From: Amanita rubescens
Lineage: Eukaryota > Basidiomycota > Agaricomycetes > Agaricales > Amanitaceae
NCBI GenBank assembly: GCA_015039365.1
Contig: WION01000003.1
Location: 1,240,001-1,304,000, forward strand
Direction: 5' to 3'
DNA: 64,000 nucleotides
Program-made: the position numbers and the translations under genes
Shown here: positions 1-11,850 of the stretch, in pieces
Layout: every line of letters begins with the position of its first letter
Position numbering within the stretch: position 1 is the first letter of the stretch
Notes under the pieces: model-generated
The model's database searches: none
What the model saw: only the letters and a program-made list of their open reading frames with translations
Told to the model about the DNA's origin: nothing

Positions 1-1086
1 TAAAACCAGGACATGTTCGTCTTCTTCTGGTCGATTGGCTGAAGGAAGAGAAAAATCAACCATATCGAGTGGTCTTTGAGCCGCTATGATGCTATTTTCA
101 TGTATCTGAATTTCCGTTCGAGGAACATAAGCGAATTTTATTGTATCAGGTATCAACATCCTGAGTATATCATCAGCGAATTCATAGCGTAATTCGCACT
201 TGACAAACTTTAGCGATGTAACATCTGAAAGGAGCAACGGTCTTCAAAAAAGAAATAGAACATGATCAGCCTTACAGCAGGAATTTCAGGATAAGTCAAC
301 ACAACAAACCGCTTTAGAAGCCCTTCCACGGATGATCTTATGACAGAGAAGGTAGTTGCTAGATGGTTCTTTGAAGATACGAAAGCTAGCACAGTATTCA
401 GAGACTTAGTGTCTCAGTGTCAAGGAATCCAAGATCGTGAATGATTTACGTGTATGGACAAACCTTGAAAACCTGAACGAATCCGTCAGTACTGTTGATG
501 CCTGGCGAAAACCGACGCACCTGGAACAGCTGGATTCGGGAATGACGGCGCGTGAATGCTATGAATAGGTCGACAAGGGATTATTTTGATAACTTACGGA
601 AACAAAATACTCTGGCCATGGTAGTTGGTTGTTCTTGCCTTTTTTCTTGGCTGCAGGAACAGTACCTAGAGTTTCAAGACTTCTTGATGCCTTTCGTTTC
701 ATCGTTCTAGTACTAGCTAAATATGATGGCGGCGCAAATAGACGTCAACTCAGACTTTTCTCTACTCTCCGTGTGTCACACTTCTCTCTGGGACGTCTAC
801 CAAAGCGTTGATCAATCCTATTAGACAATGCGGCAAGCAACGGTGCAGTTGATGCGCCTTGTCTCTAGAAATACCTTAGGAAATGCAAAGGTCTTGCCCG
901 CCCTCAGTAATATCAAAATCCAAGATGGTAGTGTTACAGTTCAACCGTCTTATGGAGCAGAGAGAAGAGGCAGGGGAAGCTTGGCCAAAGAACATCCGCT
1001 TAGAGCCGGTCGTGAAGAAAGAAGCATTCAAGCGAGTTCAAGCAGACATACGAACCCGGCTTAAAAGGTTGTTGAGAGAAACGTAA
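1..1086 (+). CDS. 3' part of an unidentified, heavily spliced gene (or two small genes)
   Basis: Several short plus-strand stretches look coding, but I could not join them into one frame. Frame 3 from position 6 reads RLLLVDWLKEEKNQPYRVVF before a stop at 87-89. A second stretch (about 410-569) reads KIVNDLRVWTNLENLNES. The last one, ending at the stop at 1084-1086, reads EAWPKNIRLEPVVKKEAF and then a basic tail. Acceptor-like CTTAG and CTCTAG motifs lie between them. A separate ORF opening at the ATG near 724 (MAAQIDVNSDFSLLS) is broken by a TAG, so a small independent gene at about 724-1086 is also possible. The start lies outside the window or is unresolved. I do not recognise a family. 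The downstream neighbour SPT16 converges on this gene. Confidence 0.3.
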
Positions 1087-1359
1087 CGGTTTTTTCCACC
1101 TCGGATAGTAAGTTAGCCTGGCCACCGATCATTCAGAAATTGAGTCTCGTCGTTTCTAGTGTCTCAAAAGATTGAGGATCTACCATTGTACCAAACTGAA
1201 GATTTTGGCCACTGGATTGTTCACACACGTCGTATAACAAGAGTTGACAATATCTATCATTCTACCAGGGTGACAATATCGCATTAAGGTCGTCATAATA
1301 CTACAAGCTAGTTTGTAGAAGTACTATATTTACAATGGACAAAATCTTGCTCAGTCTTT

Positions 1360-4300
1360 TCAACGCTTGCCCTTCCCATTTGCTTTGACATTCTTGGTTG
1401 CTGCTTTCTTTTTCGGTTTATCATCATCAGAGTCATCCGAACCTCGCATCTTTTTTCCATCTGCTCGCTTTTGATCGGCTATGCAATGTCAGTTACTGTG
1501 GGCTTGAAAAATGCTGTTGAATGACTACCTTTCGCAGCCCTTTTCTCCAGTTCATCCCAGTCTTCGCCTAGAAAATCTGTGAGATTCAGATTATTCCTCT
1601 GACGAGTACACTTACCATCAGTCACTCTCTTCTCCACTATAATCAGAGCTACTGCCGCCGCTTACATCGGGGTCGCCGTAGTCACTTTCAGCATCCGAAC
1701 CCGCTGAAGATTCATAGACTTCGCTACCCGCCTCAAATTCTGATTCTGAATTAGACTCTTCGGAATGTTCACTCTATAAGTTATGTCAGGGAAGAAATAG
1801 TAACGTAAAGACGATACGCACTTCCGCATTACCGGCACCACCTAGGAAGCTCCAGCCTCCGTTCTGGAAGAAGTCGTAAGGACTTTCATTGATATGTTTC
1901 ATAATTGGTCCCCAGTTAAGGTTGACGGGTCCCTTCGCTCATTGGGATATCAACTGAACTGGGGTACGGTCAGACACTTTCCGGAGGCAAGAGGAAGAAG
2001 CATACTCAAGCCAATTTTTGACGTCATCCATTTGTGCGCTAGGGATTGAATTGATATGCAAGGGTGGCTTGGTAAAATCTTTGAAGATGAGTATAAGATC
2101 AAATTGACGCAGTCCGTATTGGACACGCTCCAAGGACGCAATTTCAATGTCGGCCAATGTGACAACAAGGAAGGGTGGTTCAGTGAAGTGCACAAGGCAC
2201 TCTGTAGTTGGTTGTAGGCGGGCACTGGTTCGGAAGGGGACGCCCTCAAAGGATAGCTCCCTAAATGGAATATCCAGTTCCAGAGGATCGCCGAGCTAAC
2301 ATCATCAACACATTCAGCGAGCGAACATAGTTACCAGCTCTCAAACGCACCGAAGTAGATCCTGCCTCTGCAATCTTCTCTGCGAAGGCCTTGACTTCTT
2401 TATTTAACATGGCGCGGCGTTTTCTTTCTTGCTGTTCCATCTCAATTTCGTCTTCGTCTCCATAACGTGTCTTGCGCTTTCTGTTACCAGTTTCATCGAA
2501 TTGAACATCTGTTGCTTCGCGGAAGAATTGGACGTCCTAAATACATGTAAGCAGATACACCTTGGTATGACGCCTACATACAAAGGTTTTCTTCTTGCCA
2601 ATCATAATTGGTGCTCTAAGATGCAAATGGACGAGAACAAGTAATTCATGCTCGCACGGTTGGAAAAATAGGTGCTTGACATTGCTAAAAAGTACATCTG
2701 CGCGGAGATTGAGTAGCTGACGCTCCCCAGATATTAACAGCCATACCGATTTTTTGTTGACCATATGACACATATCTTACACCATTTTGGTGTATCTCCA
2801 CTTCTCCAGGCAGACGTTTACCGTCAAGCGCAGGTCGTACAAAGACCTCTGGTAGTTTATGGGGCCTTCGTCCTTTGATTTCGATAAGGTTGTCCTGCTC
2901 TATAACGTCGGCCATCTCCTTTTTCTGCTGTTCCCGTTTGTTCGCTTCTTTTTTCAAATCCGTAATTTGTTTACATATATTATCGAATCTGTGAGAGTCT
3001 GGCGAACGATAAGACACAGATCGGATGAACGTGGCGTCTGGATCCTCGAAAGGCTACAATACATGTCTCATCAGGGTGATCTTTTTCCTTGACAGGGCTA
3101 CTCACGGTATCCTCTTTCTTGCCCGTAAGTTGGCCAGGAGTCTGAAAGTTGATCCGAAGGTAAGTATATTCGCCTTCATCATTTTTACTGGCATTCTTGA
3201 TCGTATTAATGTGGAAGGGCACAGCAAACCCTTGGATCGGCAGAATGACTGTTTGTGCTTTACGATCAACGAATATCTATAGGCATCTACTCGTCATTTG
3301 GGGTTCAGAAAATAAGGCTGCCAAAGACATACGCGAAGTTTTTCAACTTCTGCAGGCAGACCTGCTTCACCTTTATAGCTCTGAAACTTCTTCCAACCCT
3401 TTCCTTCTTTGCCACTAGTACCAATACCGTCCTCAGAATATTTTTGTAGGCCTTCCGACTGCAATTTCTCATGAAGCTCTCTCTGATGTTCTGCTAGTTT
3501 GGATGCCGCTGTCAGGTGAACTTCGTCCTGTGCAGCTCGGCGGCCTTGATTGCGCAGGACTTTACCAGCAACTGTCTTTTGTTTGGGCGGTGAACCATTT
3601 ACGTGCGACTTCCTCTTCGGTTTCTCTTCTTCTTCGTCTTCCTCGGTGTTGAGGAAAAACAGAGTATCCTTAGTGGAACGCATGGGTTCTGTCAACAATA
3701 CTGATTCATTGGCATCCACTTTGATAGTATCGACAAGATGGAGAGCATATCTTAAATTCATCATTGTCTTCAATTTTGTGAACTTTGATGTGCAGAACAC
3801 ACCTTTGGCCTTGATCATCTTCCAGATCTGTGAAACCTAGTCCAAGATTAAAAGTCATATCTTTCTTGACGACACGAGAGTTTTTAGCTGATAACAGATA
3901 GGCCGAATCTCGGAACTCAATTCCCATCTATTCAAGTTCAGTTGCTGCGTCGCAATGGAGGTGTTAGGACATACCGCAAAACCAATGTTTTTCACTAAAT
4001 GCTTTTCCAACTCTGGTTGTCTCTCCTTAACATAATTAAGCGCAAACTGGTAAATATCACGAGCAGATACACCATCATGAATAAAGGAAAGTAGCGCGGT
4101 TTGCAGTGAGAATAACAGGTTGTACTGATCTCCTTGCGCCTGGGATACATTAGCAATATGCCGATACAACGATGTTCGCATTACTCACAGGATGTGGATC
4201 AACGATGAAGGTTCGCCCAACATTAGCAGAATAGGATTTATATCGGAGGCCAAAAGCTACAAGAAGCACTCCTTTATGAGCAATATTATCGTTCGTTGAC

Positions 4301-5396
4301 TGGGCAGTGTAACGCAGGTCATAGCCGGTTTTACTAGTTTTGGATATGATAATAGGTGGGTAGCAAAATTCCACCATTTGCCAGTCCACCTAATTAAAGA
4401 ATGAGCGATAAACGTAGAACCAGGAAAAATGGCCCACATCTTGTAAACCTTTTCCCTTATCCCATACTTTCATGTCTGGTCCCCTCGCCGAAGTCCCCTC
4501 TCCGGATCCTAATCGGGCTTCTATTTGAGCAGAAAAAGCATCATGCGTCACCTTCGCTTCTCTATCTAAGATAGATTCAAGTTTCGGAGACACATGGTAT
4601 TTAAGCAAGGTTGATGTGAGATTTGCAGCAATTTGCGCAGCTTTCTACCCACAAGTCAGTTCTGCTGCGAGCAGGTGAAGCAGGTAGCACCAACCAATTC
4701 TTCCTCGTCTTTTACGGCCATGAAAGTTGACACTGCCGGCGCCATGTCGACAAGTTCGGGCTTGTTAGGGGACTCTGCAACAAGTTTATCCCATTCTGAG
4801 ACCATTTTTCCGGTGTGCGACTCCTTCGTCAGAGCGCCTACGCGAATTTTAGATGTATAGGCTGCAAGGAAATTGGGTAGTGCGTCATTCGGCGGTTCTT
4901 TGCCTTTTGCTTGGGCAAATATTTCGATAGGGATTCCATCATTAGGATCCTCAATTTGCCCTAGTATTTTCGCTACAAAAAACTTAGCAGCGATAATGAA
5001 GAAATGAGAAGCCGCACACCTTTCGACGCAGAGCAAAGAATTGATATTCTTTTTTTCTGGAATAAAAAGAAAGTTGACGGAAACTCATAACCAAGCAACC
5101 ATTGCTTTGTATCCAAGTTGAATCAATCAGAGTAGTTTGACAGGAGGAAAGACCAACCTGAAAACATGTCCCTTTGCGCATTGGCTCATCTTCAGCTGCA
5201 GGGTCACCAGCAATCAAAAGTAACGCATCCACGTCTGCTATAGAGCCGTAGTCGTCATTTTTGCTCACATTCTGTGAAATGGAGTAACATTCACGAAACG
5301 GAATTTTACTGTTGCTGGAAATGCACGCACATTCCAACTTTCATATATCTTCTTGACACGCGCGTGAAAAAGGACCCTATTCAATTCTACCAACAT
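1360..5396 (-). CDS. SPT16: FACT complex subunit SPT16
   Basis: This is the large subunit of the FACT histone chaperone, which loosens and rebuilds nucleosomes during transcription and replication in the nucleus. The N-terminal exons encode the catalytically dead aminopeptidase-like domain; [18 protein letters not shown] and [11 protein letters not shown] are typical of fungal Spt16, and [17 protein letters not shown] follows. The middle exons give the dimerisation and PH-like middle domains. The C-terminus (about 1620-1800 on the plus strand) is a long Asp/Glu/Ser acidic tail of the kind that binds H2A-H2B. It ends in a basic, NLS-like segment ([13 protein letters not shown]) and the stop at 1360-1362. 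The start was chosen at the ATG giving [20 protein letters not shown], which fits the usual short N-terminus. About ten or more short introns interrupt the gene. Confidence 0.93.
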
Positions 5397-5501
5397 GACA
5401 AAGAGAAGTGTAGTGGGCGTTAGATGAGGAGTCACAGGCGCGTCCAAATTGCGAACGCGGTCTTATGAGTCGGAGTTCTAATTACTACCTTAATTAGTCC
5501 A

Positions 5502-6610
5502 CTAGTCTATTGGCACGTCCTTCAGATCAACGATAATCGGTCGTCCCTTTCCGTGCCAGTGCCGCGTTTACCGCAACTCGCCCCCCAGGCAGAATTGCGG
5601 CGCCTGCGCCCTCATGTATGTGTCTGGGGAGCATGTCAGACCGTGTTTCCGTGGTGACCGAGAGTCTCACCCAAAGACATGTAATCGACAGGACTTTAAC
5701 GAATTCAACCTTTGTTCCAACTCCTTACAGCCAGCATGCTTGCCGCGCCGGGTCTTGTCGAGTATCCCGTTTGGAGGCGTGTGCGTAACGAGAATCTCAG
5801 TGTCATCAGGAATCCTTTGGTATATGGCTAACCAACTTGTTTTGGCACTAGCGTTATTGATCTCATGAAAACACGCGTACCGTTTGCATCTGCCGCGGTT
5901 ACGTACTGGAACGCACCTTCAGCGTACCTTGGGGCTGACTAAATACAATTCAGCATGTCTTTCTCGTTCATTAGTCGTGCCTCACCGGGGATCCATAAAC
6001 GTGCCAAGCCTTCCCGGCTCCCGAACTGAACTCCATCATCTCGTGTTCAAGATAATACAAATTTGCATCCCTATAGGACTGACCCTTCACAAAGGAACGA
6101 AACTTGTGCATGTGTTGCCGGACCTGATTGTAAGAGGTATATATAATCTTGTACTTGTTCGTCGCACCCGACAGCCTGCTCACCTCTGTGGAGATTTGAG
6201 GATCAGTCTCGTACAAATTGCCGTCGAGACACAACTATGTAATTCAGCTGCTAGTACTCTCATTTAGCACTTGTGTACTCACATCGTGATTTCCTGCGAC
6301 AATGCTATGTCCAGGTCACTTATCATTATCATTCCTGATTCAGAGGTCTAGATAATTACATTTTCATGGGGTGCTCAAGGGAGGATAACCAGTCAAGTGT
6401 ATTCTTGACCTGCTGAGGATACCCCCAACTGGTGAGGTCGCCTGCATGAAGCAGAACATCTCCCGCGGGAATTTGAAATATGCTGGAATGGGTGTCCGAG
6501 ATGCAAATAAAGCGTGTCCATCCGCCCTTAGGTCGTTGAGGGACAGATGTAAGGTCATAGTCGATGTATACCAATGCTGATGGACTTGACAAAACGGTTG
6601 GATTTGACAT
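5502..6610 (-). CDS. Calcineurin-like metallophosphoesterase (MPPED type)
   Basis: A small metal-dependent phosphoesterase of the calcineurin-like superfamily, closest to the MPPED1/2 (UPF0046) group; its substrate is unknown. The metal-binding motifs appear in order across several exons: FICISDTHS (D-x-H), LLHAGDLTSWG (GDLT), VIAGNHD (GNHD), then EILVTHTPPNGILDKT with the following HAGC, and LHVFGHIHEGAG (GHxH). It ends ARKGRPIIVDLKDVPID just before the stop at 5502-5504. The start was set at MSNPTVLSSP (cat at 6608-6610), which leaves 47 bp to the stop of RPC82 upstream on the same strand. An in-frame upstream ATG would run into that gene. Introns are short, for example the one after WHVYGSPV. 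Confidence 0.85.
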
Positions 6611-6657
6611 GTTGTGACTGGTGTCGGAGACGTGTACGCTTTGGGACCAAGCTAACT

Positions 6658-8780
6658 CTAATCGTCGTCGTTTCCGAATACGTCTAGATCTCGTAGTATA
6701 AAGGCGCACTCCTCAACCCGCATCTCAAGGACACTCAGCCTCTCCTGCCTTTCTTCCCATCCTTTAAGTAACTCTCTCTCCAACCTACTCAATAGCGTCT
6801 CATCCTGACTCACGTCGATCCGTTCCCGCTTTTCCAACACAGCTTTAATTTCAGGTACTTCACACTCGCTTTGCCGCCGCAAGCTGATATTGTAAAGAGT
6901 CTTGTACATGTCGACGAGCAACATGGAGTAGGCTTTTCGTAAATCGACATACCTGCATCGAAAGGCTTCAGATGCACTGTTTCTCCGAGAGTAACAAACT
7001 GACCAAAGGTAAAAGGTCCGTGTCGGATTACGGTCAGCACTCTTCGGAACTTCTTGCATGCTAATGAGGGAATCTGTCGAGAGTGCCATTAACAGGGGTC
7101 GTACATCCTTCGGTGCCATCATAACGATCTTTGATATCTGGAAACCCTCAACCGCTTGCCTTGTAACGAGATATAACACGACACACTTGTTTTTCGTCCA
7201 TTTTACCTGTTTCCAGGAGTAGCCTCACAATGCGTACTCCGGGAGTTCCGTGCTTTTCAAGAGTCACTGCCTCCAGCACACGTTGTCGAAATCGCTTGCA
7301 AATCACACTAAATTCTACTTGCACCCTCGAATTGAGAAATGACGTGAACGCGGCAGCCTTTCCAGCAGGCGAAGGGTTATCAGCAGACGAGAGCCAATCG
7401 AGATAATCCTTGACACAGGCAGCAGCAGAGGGCTTCTTATTTCCAGACAGGACAAGGCCCGATGCTAAATCGTCTTCGTCGTTGAGTTGCATGACGATAC
7501 TTGCAATGGAGACTGGCTCTGTAATACAACATTAAATAATTCGTTTTACGACTTGCCATGGTACTTGCCGGTTCGGACATCCGTCAGTTTTCTTTGATTC
7601 ATTTCGGTGACTTTCAACAAGGCCTCGATCACTCGAGCAGCACCGCCGTTATAGCGTTCTTTTGCTGCTTTGGCGATGAGCTATACATTTTATTGTGTAA
7701 TCAGGAATAGAACAAAACATGAAGAAAACAAAACACCGACACTATTGCGAATATGCACATTGTATTTTTCATAGTTCAGGCGGAAGTAAACGTCTTCCTA
7801 CTCTTGTGAGCATACAACAAACTAGATTTACAGCTAACTCACATCAACTTGTTCTTCTTCCTGTAATTTTTTCTGCACACGCGGGGTGAGTTAAGAAAGC
7901 TTATATTGACATGAATACGGTACTTTTGAGGGACGGTGACCAGGTTGATCCTGGGCTTTTCTCTTCTAAAGAGTAAAATGTTTATGTCGGAATTAACTTG
8001 CATTGTGCGTCTTTCTTACCAGACCAGCTTTCTCTTCGTCCTCTTCACGTTTTAATCGAACATTTGCCAGCTCCTTCGTTTGACGGAGCTCTTTAGGAGT
8101 CGGTATCCCAGATATTTTACTCCTCTCTTCCGCCTCATATTTTATCTGTTTGTCTCGAGGGGATATATGTGAAAGGACGGTGGATGGTTTGAGGTATGCA
8201 TTAGCTACTAGCTTATAGAGTGCCTGCTGATACATGGACAGGCCTAGTAGCACATCAGCTGGGATAGAAGGCCGACGTGATCTTTTATCACCTTTGAAGT
8301 CACCAGCGGACAACGCCTCAATGATATCTGGTGGCCGAAGCTTGCCATGATCCAGGATAAGTTGTACAATTTCAGCGGCCTAATTTGAATTTATCAGACG
8401 AGCTTTTCATAAAAGTAAGAACATACCGCTTTCCCAAATATCTGAGTAGTCAACCAGACAAATTTCCCGAACCTAAGCCTCATGAGACATTCTTCAATGT
8501 TGATTTCCACAACTTCTCCCTCATCTTCTGTTTGTGCATGCCATAGAATATTATGTTGGACCAGTACCAAGATCGCTGCCCTGACGATCCATGGCTTGAG
8601 CGAAGAGAATCGAACTACCTGGGTAAACGATAAGCGGCCACGGGTAAGGAGTACGGAAGCTACTGCCTAAAAAAGGTCATTCAGCGCTGTAAAATCAAAT
8701 ACTATGCTTACTGCTGTCAAGGGGCCAAAGTGGGAGTTTATTATCTGAACGCAAAGGCGACTAGTGTGAATGTCTGCCAT
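6658..8780 (-). CDS. RPC82: DNA-directed RNA polymerase III subunit RPC82 (RPC3/POLR3C)
   Basis: A Pol III-specific subunit with winged-helix repeats, part of the RPC82-RPC34-RPC31 trimer that contacts TFIIIB and helps open tRNA and 5S promoters. The N-terminus MADIHTSRLCVQIINSHFGP starts at 8780. It is followed by the first winged-helix segment and an exon reading IPADVLLGLSMYQQALYKLV. The C-terminal half carries ISKIVMMAPKDVRPLLMALS and MQEVPKSADRNPTRTFYLW, both typical of the family, then a coiled-coil tail rich in Glu and Arg that ends VFGNDDD at the stop 6658-6660. At least seven introns are present. The start codon is only 68 bp from the divergent gene at 8849, so the two probably share a promoter. 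Confidence 0.9.
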
Positions 8781-8848
8781 TTCTTATCCAGCATGGCTTA
8801 GTAAGCTGACTACTATACATTTCCGGTTATGTAATGCACTAGAACTTC

Positions 8849-9487
8849 ATGGCGGCTACAGCCTCACTCGATGCAGATACAGAATATCTGACGCGACAAG
8901 CCATGTTTACTGGCTATCAATACTTTTCTCTGTTTACACCCACCATATATGCAGCCATTGTGATCACAAGACGTGGTCGACAAGCTTTCTCGAATCAACA
9001 ATGCTCTAAGGGCGACAGTGGGTAGGTGGATTGGCAGGTAGCATCTACAAGAGAGTAAATATCTTATTCTAACGGTACCTGTTTAGGGTCAGCATGTGTA
9101 GGCAGTCTAACATACGCCAGATTCAAATACGCCACCGGTGACACAGTCAGAGCTAAAAGAATAGCGAATGCCTATGATGTAATGCATACATATAACTTCT
9201 TGTGGGTTGACGCTCACGAGGGTATTGATGGAAGACTAGCCGTATTCGCGCAGATGACCACGCTACCATAGGCGCGGTCCTAGCTGCCGTGCTAGTTCCC
9301 GCCATTCTGTGGAAAAGAGCTCACCCAGTAAACTGTACGTTGTTTCTCACGTCTTAATGGTCATACTCAACATCCCCTAGTGATTCTAGGTGGCGCGGGA
9401 GTGGGAAGTGCTATCGGTATGGTGACGCATCACTGCCGCTCCCTCTCCGGAGATTCCCCGCCGAAGGTTCAAGTTCCAGTTAACTAG
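8849..9487 (+). CDS. Small uncharacterised membrane protein
   Basis: Four plus-strand exons encode a protein of about 150 residues with several hydrophobic segments. It begins MAATASLDADTEYLTRQAMF at the ATG 8849 and continues YFSLFTPTIYAAIVITRRGR; a later exon gives IGAVLAAVLVPAILWKRAHP and the last GGAGVGSAIGMVTHHCR, ending at the TAG 9485-9487. The pattern of alternating glycine-rich hydrophobic helices suggests an organelle or endomembrane protein, but I recognise no named family. Between RRGRQAF and INNALRAT (about 8985-8995) the reading frame shifts by one base with no usable intron. This could be a sequencing indel or a real lesion. It is divergent from RPC82. Confidence 0.6.
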
Positions 9488-9762
9488 AGAACAGAGTATG
9501 CCAAGTGGGAGGAAGGTAGTATTTTTTGGCGAACTCATACCAGGTGCTGGAAATAAGCGACCTTTCTATGATAAGAAAACTTCAGCGTGATGTTATGTCT
9601 CGTGGGTCTCCACCAATTGGCACAGTGAATGGTTTGCAGGGGTCCCACTAAAGCAAAATCGCAATTACTCGTGATACATAATACGCACTGGCATTGTAAG
9701 GTGATCATATAAATGCTTGTCAAAATCGTGAGCTGTCCAAGGGAAGTGAACAATCAGTTTCA

Positions 9763-10743
9763 TTACAAGAGAATAGAGAAATTGTTTCTATTGCCCTGTC
9801 GAATGACGACTTTCCGTTGAAGTGTCTCGTCTGATCCCAGCGGCCTGGAACCCTTCTGATATAACCAATAAACCATTTTACCTTCCTTTTTCCATCGTTC
9901 CCTTTGTAATGCAAAGCCTATTGCTCGCATAACCTTTTCCATCCCATCAAAGTCCAGGTACCTGGAATTAAGCACGCATGGAAGAGGAAGCTGCCAAATC
10001 ATCGTTAATTTTCCAATCCAAAACGTCTGTAGAAGTCCAGGCTCACGGCCAAAAAGAGGTATCCGTCGGGTTTCATAATATCATAAGCCAGCTTCAGCAT
10101 TTTGCCTGAGGAAATTGTTTAGTAGGTGGTCCCGCGTCATTTTTCGTAGGTACCTCTATCGCGCGGTCTGGGCACGAAATTCAGCACAAGACTGAGACTG
10201 ATCAGATCCCAACGTTCATGATTCTCCCCCTCATCCAGAAGAAGGAAGTCTTGTTCATTTATGGATGGGTGGCGAGATTGTAGATCAATAGGTGTACATT
10301 CCAACCACGACGAACAGGTTCGATAATTATCTGGCTTTAGTGCACCAACTTCCAGCAGTCTATATAGTACGGCTGGCGCGTTAGCACAGACAATGGAGAT
10401 AAGTGCCATACCTCAATTTTTGGTCAGCGGGGTGCTTAGCCAATCCCAACTCTCGTAGCCAGGCAACAAAAACCTTTTCACTCCCGCCACCTCGTATGGT
10501 GCCTTGTCCAATCGTCGACATATGTTGATAGGCGTCTAGGCCGCCAAGCTCATTCAATTCTTGGTCTATACCTGTGAGCGTATGTTGAGTGGTATCATCT
10601 AAGGGCTTGTTGAGTAAACGAGCCCGTCGCTTGAGTAAGGTTATGATATTGTCGAATTATTGTTCGGGTAGATTTTGAAGACGGAGATGTATGATTAGCT
10701 ATGAAGTTATCGGTGACGGGGTCTTGCGTTTGCGAGAAGGCAT
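9763..10743 (-). CDS. BMT2: 25S rRNA adenine-N1 methyltransferase BMT2
   Basis: A nucleolar SAM-dependent enzyme that makes m1A in 25S rRNA. The SAM-binding exon shows LLEVGALKPDNY, then PIDLQSRHPSINEQDF and WDLISLSLVLNFVPRPRDRG, which are characteristic of the family. The C-terminus LPLPCVLNSRYLDF, KEGKMVYWLYQKGS and VVIRQGNRNNFSILL ends at the stop 9763-9765. Introns after GYLFLA and after PRDR are clear. The likely start is at 10743 (MPSRKRKTPSPITS). The N-terminal part is not continuous: TRTIIRQYHN and LLKRRARLLNKPLDD sit in different frames, separated by what looks like one extra base at about 10637, and there is a further mismatch near 10700. Since this is normally a single-copy gene, an assembly or sequencing indel is the simplest reading. 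Confidence 0.85.
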
Positions 10744-10916
10744 CTGGGCTTCAAGGTTCCCAGTGCAGTATATGATTTACAAAGGTGTACTGGCACCAGT
10801 AATAATTGGAGCAAATAACGTACAACGACTAGCCAGAGTCAATCACAGTAAGTGCACATTAGTAACGACTGCAAGTTAATGTGCTTCCCGAAGTAAAGGA
10901 ATCAAAAGAATTCGTC

Positions 10917-11850
10917 TCAAACGAACCCTCGCCCTCCGCGTTTCTCGTCTATCCTCTTGAATCGCTCCTCTTCTTCTCTCTATAGACGATTAACATAGGC
11001 AATCTTTACTGACTATAGATGCAAAAAGTACTGACCTTTTTAATAACACAGAGCGTTGCAAGCAACAGACATAAAATAACTCCGATAAAGCCATAGACCT
11101 GTGACATGCGCGTCAGCGTAACTAATTAGCAGCAGATGATCGCTTACAGTCCTGAATAATGGATTAGATATTACGAATCTTTGTGCAATGATCAAAATAA
11201 ACTCACGTGAAAACAGTATTCAATGTGAGCTCCGCAGACGCGGTTATCGGAGCGACACAGAAATTCGATACCACTGTTGCGTTCAGACCATTGACAAAAT
11301 CCTGGCTTACACAAAAGTTGCCGCCAATTGCAACAGCATCTGTACTGTTGAAGTAACCACAACATTTGAACTAAAGTGGAATTAATGTTAGTTAGATGAG
11401 AAAAAAAAACGGAAGACTAACTTGATCTTGAAGTACGATGCGAGAGTTGGTGCTTGCACTCAGCCATAATTTATGGAAATTACTCCCTCCTGCAAGGTGG
11501 ACCACCACAGGTAGGTACCGATAACGACCACGACAATTGCATCCACAAGGAGCGCATAGTTCAACATGACAAGTCCAATATTCACATGATTTCGCTGTAT
11601 GATCCCCGCAATTGATATTGCAACCGTGAGTAGCAGGAGCACACCGAGTACCATCCCAGCTAGATAGTGATAAGACATTAACCATTTCAAAATAAAGAGA
11701 CCTACCGGTTAGATCGCTAGGCGATAAAACCATATTCATGAGAACGTTTGTAGCTTTCCACACGATCGACAGTGAAATTGACAAGACGCCAGCAGCCAAA
11801 AGGAGAAAATCGAAAGCGGCCCAGAGGCCTAGAAGTCCACGGGAAACCAT
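10917..11850 (-). CDS. Tetraspanin-like membrane protein
   Basis: A four-helix membrane protein of tetraspanin type. The first helix is LLGLWAAFDFLLLAAGVLS and the second GMVLGVLLLLTVAISIAGI. The third, YALLVDAIVVVVIGTYLWW, precedes an extracellular loop that opens with CCGYFNSTDAV, the CCG signature of tetraspanins. Other loop cysteines follow (GNFCVSQDF, SNFCVAPIT). A final helix and a short basic tail (EKRGGRGFV) lead to the stop at 10917-10919. The start at 11850 gives MVSRGLLGLWAAFD directly before the first helix. The role is unknown; tetraspanins organise membrane protein domains, and some fungal ones act in host penetration or hyphal growth. The start codon overlaps the ATG of a plus-strand gene. 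Confidence 0.8.
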
